NCBI RefSeq assembly: GCF_900163625.1
Contig: NZ_FUIE01000060.1
Location: 1-60,829 of the forward strand
Origin: Brevundimonas diminuta 3F5N
Lineage (GTDB): Bacteria; Pseudomonadota; Alphaproteobacteria; Caulobacterales; Caulobacteraceae
Direction: 5' to 3'
Length of the DNA: 60,829 nucleotides
Below, one piece after another: positions 55,868-60,829 of this stretch; the stretch's first letter is position 1; each line of letters starts with the position of its first letter. The notes beneath the pieces are model-generated. The model had not been told where the DNA came from, did no database searches, and saw only the letters and a list, made by a program, of their open reading frames with translations. The position numbers were made by a program, and so were the translations under genes.

Positions 55868-55900
55868 AAAAGGGCGGCCCGTCACCGGACCGCCCTTTCC
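55868..55900. terminator. Rho-independent terminator
   Basis: Stem aagggcgg (55870-55877) and ccgccctt (55890-55897) with a 12-base GC-rich loop, A residues to the left and T residues to the right. It ends the leftward TonB receptor gene. Confidence 0.7.
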
Positions 55901-55920
55901 CATCTCAGACTGTCGTCCGC

Positions 55921-58900
55921 TTAGAACTTGTAGCGAACGCCCAGCTTCACCTGCCAGACTGACTGGTTGTTGAAGCTGTTGCCGGTCCAGTCACGATACT
56001 GGGAGTAGTTGAACTGGTCGCCCACAACGCTGCCCGTCACGCCGCGCGAGAAGTACGGGAAGCCGACTTGCTGGATCACGCCCCACTCGTCGTTCAGCAG
56101 GTTGCCGAGGTTCTCGATGTCCATATAGGCCTCGAGACGCGCGCCGTTCGGGAAGAAGGCGGGCAGTTCCTGGGCGATGCGCAGGTCGAACTTGGTGACG
56201 TCCGGCGACTTCGAGCTGTTACGCGGTGCGGCGCCGCCCGCATACTTCATCAGGCCCGAGCTTTGCAGGTAGTTGTTGAAACCTGCGAAGTCGAAATTCG
56301 TCGCATAGGTGACGCGCGGGTCGCTGGTGGCGGTGACCATGCCCGAGGAGTCCGGAGTCGGCACATACAGCAGCATGCGGCCGCGACGGGCGTATTCGTT
56401 GGCTTCGCCGTTGATCGTCCCGCCTTGGGCGTTGGTGATGGTGTGGCTGTAAGGCAGGCCCGAGCGACGCTCGCCGAACAGGGCGAAGCTGGTCCGGTAG
56501 TCGCCGAAGAAGGCGCGACGATAGTTCAGGCTCAGCTTGGTCGAATGCTCGATTTCATAGTTCGAGGTCGCGACGCCAGGCGCATTGGGGTCAAAGACCG
56601 CCACCTGGCCGTAGTTCGACCCGGCCACCGAGGACGTGCCCGGATGGACGTCATTCGCGTCAACGTAGGTATAGGAGAGGTCAAAGCCCAGGCCCTGAGC
56701 CCAGCCTTCACGCCAGTCCTTGCTGACGCCGACCGTGAACTGATCGGTATCGCCGCCCTTGAAGTTGGTCAGCATCAGAACGACCTGGTTGGCGTTCGGA
56801 CCGGTGTAGATCGGACGACCGTCCGGACCCACGCCCGTCTGGCGCTTGGCCATGTTCAGATCCACCCAGCCGACGCTATTTTCGACTTCCGAGTGGACAT
56901 ACTCGGCGCGGACGTTCCAGTCCTCACCCATGTTCCAGCGCGACAGGTCGAAGTATTTGGCGCCGCCCAGAGAGAACTTCCAGATGGACGGAAGCTGGAA
57001 GGTCGGATCGACCACGTTGATCGTGCCCGTACCTTGTTGCGCCGATTCAGTAACACGGTCCTTGGCGATCTGAGCCGGGTCGAAGCCGTCAACGTTTTGC
57101 AGGGCCGCCATTTCCGCAGCCGTACATACGGGAACGCTGTTCTGGACGTTGTTGCTGGTGTAGCCGGCGGCGCGGCACTGGAACTGGCCGATCAGGTTGC
57201 CGGGGTTCGAGAAGTTGTTCGACACCCACACGTTCGGCGAACCGCCCATGAACAGGCCGAAACCGCCGTAGATGTTGAAGGTGTCATCCACGCGATAGTT
57301 GAAGCCGAAACGCGGCTGCAACAGGCTGATGCCATCCAGGTTGTGGGTGTTCTTGAAACCGTAGCGGTTTTCGAACGCCGGGTTCTCCAGCGGCTGGTCG
57401 TCCATTTCGAACCAGTCGAAACGGAAGCCGGCGCGCAAGGTCAGGCGATCGTTGAGCTCAAACTCATCCTGAGCGAACAGCGAGTTGGTCGTGTATTTAA
57501 ACGCCGCACCGCCGTCGATCTTATTGTTCGAGGCCGCGTTCTGATAGTTGATGTACGAGGCGACACCGTTACGGAAGGCGTCCACCGAGGCGAACTCATA
57601 CTCAGCGTTCGCCGCCTGCACGAAGACGTTGTAGATTTCCAGGTCTTCGCGTTCATAGCCGAACGTCAGACGGTGACCGTCGCGCTGATACTTACCGACC
57701 AGGCGATATTGGTTCAGGTCGTTGGTCAGAGAGTTGGCGTGACGCGAACGCTCCGGGCCCAGGAAGATCGACGGACGCACCGAACCTTGCGAAGGCAGGA
57801 ACACGCGCATGGCCGCAAAGTCCGAACCGCCGAGGTTCGACGAGATGTTCTCCGTCTCCTTGCGCGAGAAGGACAGCTCGGTCGAGAAGCTGTCGGTCCA
57901 GTCCGAGAACAGTTGCGCCTTGTAGGCCGTCAGATTGGTCTGGAAGTTATAGCCCTGAGACAGCAGGCCCACCGACTGGTTGTTGCCGCTGGTCGACGTT
58001 CCGCTCAGGCTGAGGGTCGACCCCTCCGTCTGCTGATAGGAGACGACGGCGCGGTGCCGGTCATTGATGTTCCAGTCCAGCTTCGCGAAATACTTTTCGT
58101 CGAAGACGGTCATCTCATCGGCACGCCAATTCAGCGGATCGTAGCCGTAGACCGTTTCCGTGATCTGACGGACGGTATCGACGTTCGCCTGGCTGATGCT
58201 GGGCACTTCGTTGGTGGCGCCCGAGCCCGCCGGGCCGCTCAGCACAGGGCGGACCGCTTCGAACTTTTCATAGTTCAACAGGAAGAACAGACGGTCCTGA
58301 AGGATCGGACCCGACAGGGTCGCGCCCCAGGTCTTTTCCTTGAACTCGCCCGTTACCTGGCGGTTCTCCCGGTTGCCCGTCGTCATGTCCTCATAGGAGA
58401 ACGAGTCGCCTTGCAGGCTGTCGTTCGTCTCTTCGTAGAAGAGTTCGCCGTGGAACTGATTGCCGCCGGACTTCGTCACGGAGTTGATGACGCCGCCCTG
58501 GAAGGAGCCGTACTGCACATCATAGGGAGCGACGTCGACTTGCACCGACTCCAGCACCGACACGGAAATCGGCGAGTTCACGGTCGGGTAGCCGTTGCCG
58601 GCCAGGCCGAAGTCATCACCCTGACGGATGCCGTCGACCAGGAAGGCGTTGGTGCGGCTGTTCTGACCGCCCAGGATCAGCGCGTCGCTATTGGTCGGAT
58701 CGACCGACGCGAACGGCGAGGTGCGGGCGAAATCCTTGATGTCGCGGCTGATCGACGGAAGGGTTTCAATATCCTCGGCGCCGACGCGGGTGCGCGGGCC
58801 GGTGATCAGGCCGCCGCCGCGAACGCCGCGAACGACCACGTCGGCGACTGTGGTCGCGCCGTCCGAAGCCGAAGTCGTCGCCGTCAGGTTCAGGGCCGTC

Positions 58901-59211
58901 GGCGAACCGATGCTGACCGTGGGAACCTGGCCCGAGACTTCGCCCTGCGCCGTCAGCGCGGTCACAACGTAGGGACCGCCGACGCGCAGGTTGCGCGCCA
59001 CATAGCCGCCGTCAGCGCCGGTCACGGTGGTAGTGCTGGTGCCCGAGGGAACGTGGGTGACGACGACCGTGGCGTTCGCCATCGGCGCGCCCGACGCATC
59101 CGTAATCACGCCCCGGATACCGCCCGTGGTTTCCTGGGCGAAGGCGGCGCTGGAGGTCGCCAACAGGATGGCTGCGGCGGAAACCCCATAGGCGAGGTTG
59201 CGGTTCAACAT
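55921..59211 (-). CDS. TonB-dependent receptor with N-terminal carboxypeptidase-regulatory-like domain (Oar-like)
   Basis: A 1096-aa outer-membrane protein. A signal peptide ends at SSAAFAQ. Residues about 28-110 form a carboxypeptidase-regulatory-like domain (GGIRGVITDASGAPMANATV). A plug follows near 130-240 and a long barrel ends in KLGVRYKF. This Oar/CirA-like arrangement is common in Caulobacterales and Xanthomonas. The start is ATG 59211, where MLNRNLAYGVSAAAILL forms a clean signal peptide; upstream frame extension is not credible. The substrate is unknown. Confidence 0.9.
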   Translation of the reverse strand: MLNRNLAYGVSAAAILLATSSAAFAQETTGGIRGVITDASGAPMANATVVVTHVPSGTSTTTVTGADGGYVARNLRVGGPYVVTALTAQGEVSGQVPTVSIGSPTALNLTATTSASDGATTVADVVVRGVRGGGLITGPRTRVGAEDIETLPSISRDIKDFARTSPFASVDPTNSDALILGGQNSRTNAFLVDGIRQGDDFGLAGNGYPTVNSPISVSVLESVQVDVAPYDVQYGSFQGGVINSVTKSGGNQFHGELFYEETNDSLQGDSFSYEDMTTGNRENRQVTGEFKEKTWGATLSGPILQDRLFFLLNYEKFEAVRPVLSGPAGSGATNEVPSISQANVDTVRQITETVYGYDPLNWRADEMTVFDEKYFAKLDWNINDRHRAVVSYQQTEGSTLSLSGTSTSGNNQSVGLLSQGYNFQTNLTAYKAQLFSDWTDSFSTELSFSRKETENISSNLGGSDFAAMRVFLPSQGSVRPSIFLGPERSRHANSLTNDLNQYRLVGKYQRDGHRLTFGYEREDLEIYNVFVQAANAEYEFASVDAFRNGVASYINYQNAASNNKIDGGAAFKYTTNSLFAQDEFELNDRLTLRAGFRFDWFEMDDQPLENPAFENRYGFKNTHNLDGISLLQPRFGFNYRVDDTFNIYGGFGLFMGGSPNVWVSNNFSNPGNLIGQFQCRAAGYTSNNVQNSVPVCTAAEMAALQNVDGFDPAQIAKDRVTESAQQGTGTINVVDPTFQLPSIWKFSLGGAKYFDLSRWNMGEDWNVRAEYVHSEVENSVGWVDLNMAKRQTGVGPDGRPIYTGPNANQVVLMLTNFKGGDTDQFTVGVSKDWREGWAQGLGFDLSYTYVDANDVHPGTSSVAGSNYGQVAVFDPNAPGVATSNYEIEHSTKLSLNYRRAFFGDYRTSFALFGERRSGLPYSHTITNAQGGTINGEANEYARRGRMLLYVPTPDSSGMVTATSDPRVTYATNFDFAGFNNYLQSSGLMKYAGGAAPRNSSKSPDVTKFDLRIAQELPAFFPNGARLEAYMDIENLGNLLNDEWGVIQQVGFPYFSRGVTGSVVGDQFNYSQYRDWTGNSFNNQSVWQVKLGVRYKF

Positions 59212-59384
59212 TGGTGCTGTGATCCCTTTACGACGCCAAATTGCCAGAACGGCGATCAGCGCGGTCATTGATGAGGCGGCTTTAGGCCCCCCGTCCGACG
59301 CTCGGGCGACAGCTAGATGACAGAATGATGACAGCGATCCGGGGTGGCTTGGGCGCCACACCGCAAAATGGGCCTTTCGGAGGC

Positions 59385-60695
59385 CTAAATGAGCCTGGTC
59401 GCCAGGGCGTCAGCCACCCGGCCGGCCGTCGCCGCCATGACGCGCGGCTCATGATAATTGCCGTTGATCTGGGTGCGATTGATCACATAGGCGCGGAAGG
59501 CGGCGAACAATTTGAGATCGGCAGGACTCGGCGCCTGCCAGAAAGCGTCCAACGCTTGCTGATCCGTCAGCCCCTCGAAATCGAAAAAGGCCTGCCCCAG
59601 CACCTTGACCGGCGTACCGAACCCCAGAGCCGACAAGGCGGCGCTGGAGTTGTTGACCACCATGCCTTCCGAGGCGCGGCACAACTGCGCCAGGTTGCCG
59701 CCGTCGATGAAATCGACACGCCCCTTCAACCCGCGCGCCTCAGCCATCCGGCGAGTCTCGCGAGCGAGGTTGATGATGCCCGGGTCGAGGGGATGGTTCT
59801 TGACGACCAGGCGGCTGTGCGCCGGCGCGCCGGCGGCGAAACTGTCCATGACCCGCGCCAGGAAGGACAGATTGTCATGAATGTCAGAATAGCGCAGCAA
59901 CTGGGCGTCGCCGTCGCGCTGCAAGCAGGCGATGAAGAAAGGCCCCTTGGCCCGAAGACGGTCAGCATTGCTGGCCCCTTGCGACCGGACGCCGAGCTCG
60001 AGATAGCGACGCACATGACCCAGGCATTGCCGCCAGGGCGACGCCGAATAGTGATGCCGGAAGCGCGGATACCTCAGCCATCCCAGCGGCTGCACCGCAT
60101 GATAGAGGCTGATGTTGATGACATGGTGCGGCAATATCTTGCCGACGGGACGCGACACGGGGAGTTCCGGCGGCGGCGGCGGATAGCCTGAAGCCGAGCG
60201 CGGCAGGGCGCTGGAGCCGTTCACGCCGTTGCGCTCTAAAGTGATCCAATCCGGCCGGAAATACCCATTCTCGAGAACCCAGACGCGCGCCTTCAAATGT
60301 GTCGTCTGATTGAGAACGCCCTGATTATAGGGGCCGCCCTCACCGAACACGATGATATCGGTGAACTCAGTCGCGAGAACAGCCAGCCGCTCAGGCCACA
60401 GGTCAGCCTTTTCGCGGAAAGGCACTCCGCCGGCACGCCCCCAGTTCGACGCGTCGCCAGCATTGAACAGCATGCGACGCACATCGCCGCCTCGCGACTC
60501 GATAGCACGCGCCAACACGCGCCCAAAGCGGCCAAAAGGCGCGGACACGATAAGAAACCGACGGCCAGTCAGATCCGCTTGGATCTGAAGACCTAGGTCT
60601 GATTGGTCAGGGTCAAAGGGCGCGAGCAAACGCTGATATCTCTTAGAAGCGAGCCCTATTAATAGCCTGTCCGGATTCTTGGCAAGGCGAAACAA
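59385..60695 (-). CDS. kpsS: KpsS/LipB-like capsule polysaccharide protein
   Basis: A 436-aa cytoplasmic protein of the capsule KpsS/LipB family, which adds the first beta-Kdo residues to the lipid anchor of ABC-exported capsules. Family features are LVVKNHPLDPGI and NNSSAALSALGFGTPVKVLG, then FFDFEGLTDQ. The start is TTG 60695, uncertain because no ATG lies in frame nearby. It lies 40 kb from kpsMET. KpsC is not found in the window. Confidence 0.8.
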   Translation of the reverse strand: MFRLAKNPDRLLIGLASKRYQRLLAPFDPDQSDLGLQIQADLTGRRFLIVSAPFGRFGRVLARAIESRGGDVRRMLFNAGDASNWGRAGGVPFREKADLWPERLAVLATEFTDIIVFGEGGPYNQGVLNQTTHLKARVWVLENGYFRPDWITLERNGVNGSSALPRSASGYPPPPPELPVSRPVGKILPHHVINISLYHAVQPLGWLRYPRFRHHYSASPWRQCLGHVRRYLELGVRSQGASNADRLRAKGPFFIACLQRDGDAQLLRYSDIHDNLSFLARVMDSFAAGAPAHSRLVVKNHPLDPGIINLARETRRMAEARGLKGRVDFIDGGNLAQLCRASEGMVVNNSSAALSALGFGTPVKVLGQAFFDFEGLTDQQALDAFWQAPSPADLKLFAAFRAYVINRTQINGNYHEPRVMAATAGRVADALATRLI

Positions 60696-60726
60696 GAACC
60701 GATCTTGAGCATAAGCTCTTGAATCA

Positions 60727-60759
60727 AGGCCGCCGAACTCAGGTCGAGTTCGGCGGCCT
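60727..60759. terminator. Perfect 14-bp stem-loop
   Basis: aggccgccgaactc (60727-60740) pairs with gagttcggcggcct (60746-60759) across a 5-base loop. No strong T run follows. It may be a terminator or a regulatory hairpin between the kpsS-like gene and the off-window gene to the right. Confidence 0.55.
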
Positions 60760-60783
60760 GATCAATCAATCGACCAAGGTATC

Positions 60784-60807
60784 GGGGGCCGATCATGACC
60801 GGCCCCC
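60784..60807 (-). terminator. Terminator-like hairpin of the gene entering from the right
   Basis: gggggccg (60784-60791) pairs with cggccccc (60800-60807). It lies 8 bases after the stop codon of the minus-strand gene at the right edge, reading leftward. Confidence 0.55.
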
Positions 60808-60814
60808 TTAAGCC

Positions 60815-60829
60815 TTAGAAGTTGATGTC
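60815..60829 (-). CDS. C-terminus of an off-window gene, probably an outer-membrane protein
   Basis: The last 15 bases read on the minus strand as Asp-Ile-Asn-Phe followed by TAA. A terminal Phe is typical of outer-membrane beta-barrels. Only four codons are visible, so the family assignment is weak; the hairpins to the left support a real gene end. Confidence 0.4.
   Translation of the reverse strand, partial: DINF

Noticed and set aside
56068..59271. Long plus-strand open frame opposite the Oar-like receptor
   Set aside because: Antisense shadow of the receptor; it has no domain features and the opposite strand has a signal peptide and a barrel.

Overview
The window reads as chromosomal DNA of a high-GC alphaproteobacterium, most likely Caulobacterales and probably Brevundimonas or a close relative. 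The evidence is the dense GC-rich coding, a PhaA/PhaR polyhydroxybutyrate pair, two large TonB-dependent receptors of Caulobacter type, a type III ornithine decarboxylase beside a deoxyhypusine-synthase-like enzyme, and Kps/Ctr-type capsule export genes. This assignment is inferred from gene families, not from a database search. I see no rRNA, tRNA, CRISPR array, transposase or integrase.

Layout. 1-2226: a subtilisin-like (S8) secreted protease missing its normal 5' end; the first 73 bases read on the minus strand as a lipoprotein signal peptide. 2303-5458: acetyl-CoA acetyltransferase, a hemolysin III/TrhA membrane protein, the PHB regulator PhaR and a small conserved protein. 5459-5756: a perfect 32-bp inverted repeat and a possible 25-aa membrane peptide. 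5757-9222: a GT2 glycosyltransferase divergent from an ArnT-like transferase that overlaps an HMG-CoA lyase. 9272-36624: a cell-surface polysaccharide island. It holds a GT4 and a TPR-GT2 glycosyltransferase, dTDP-sugar genes (rfbC, rfbB, rfbA), a capsule ABC exporter (kpsM, kpsE, kpsT plus a coupled unknown protein), a NUDIX hydrolase, a nucleotide-sugar block (two epimerases, methyltransferase, second RfbC-like protein, UDP-glucose dehydrogenase, glucose-1-phosphate cytidylyltransferase), a 1023-aa RgpF-like protein with N-terminal WY repeats, another methyltransferase, a 1026-aa triple-domain glycosyltransferase, and GDP-D-glycero-D-manno-heptose genes (HddC-GmhB fusion, epimerase, HddA, GmhA). 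Parts of this island are clearly AT-richer than the rest, which suggests mosaic acquisition.

36689-39808 is PutA (proline catabolism) and 40064-41149 a GT4 glycosyltransferase. 41232-45003 is a phosphorus-uptake block (phnC, phnD, phnE, then a PstS-like lipoprotein) with Pho-box-like repeats. 45277-47718 is polyamine synthesis: ornithine decarboxylase behind a structured leader, then a deoxyhypusine-synthase-like protein. 47888-50569 holds a small acidic protein, a lipoprotein, a class A acid phosphatase and a beta-helix protein. 50780-59211 has two TonB-dependent receptors flanking agmatine deiminase and N-carbamoylputrescine amidase, a second putrescine route. 59385-60695 is a KpsS-like capsule protein, and the right edge clips the C-terminus of a further minus-strand gene.

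Points most worth a second look are the HddC-GmhB fusion whose phosphatase half has lost key residues, the standalone beta-sandwich protein coupled to the capsule ATPase, the WY-repeat/double-RgpF protein, the CDP-sugar block that has a cytidylyltransferase but no recognisable CDP-glucose dehydratase, the polyamine leader plus deoxyhypusine-synthase-like gene, and the inverted signal-peptide sequence at the left edge.
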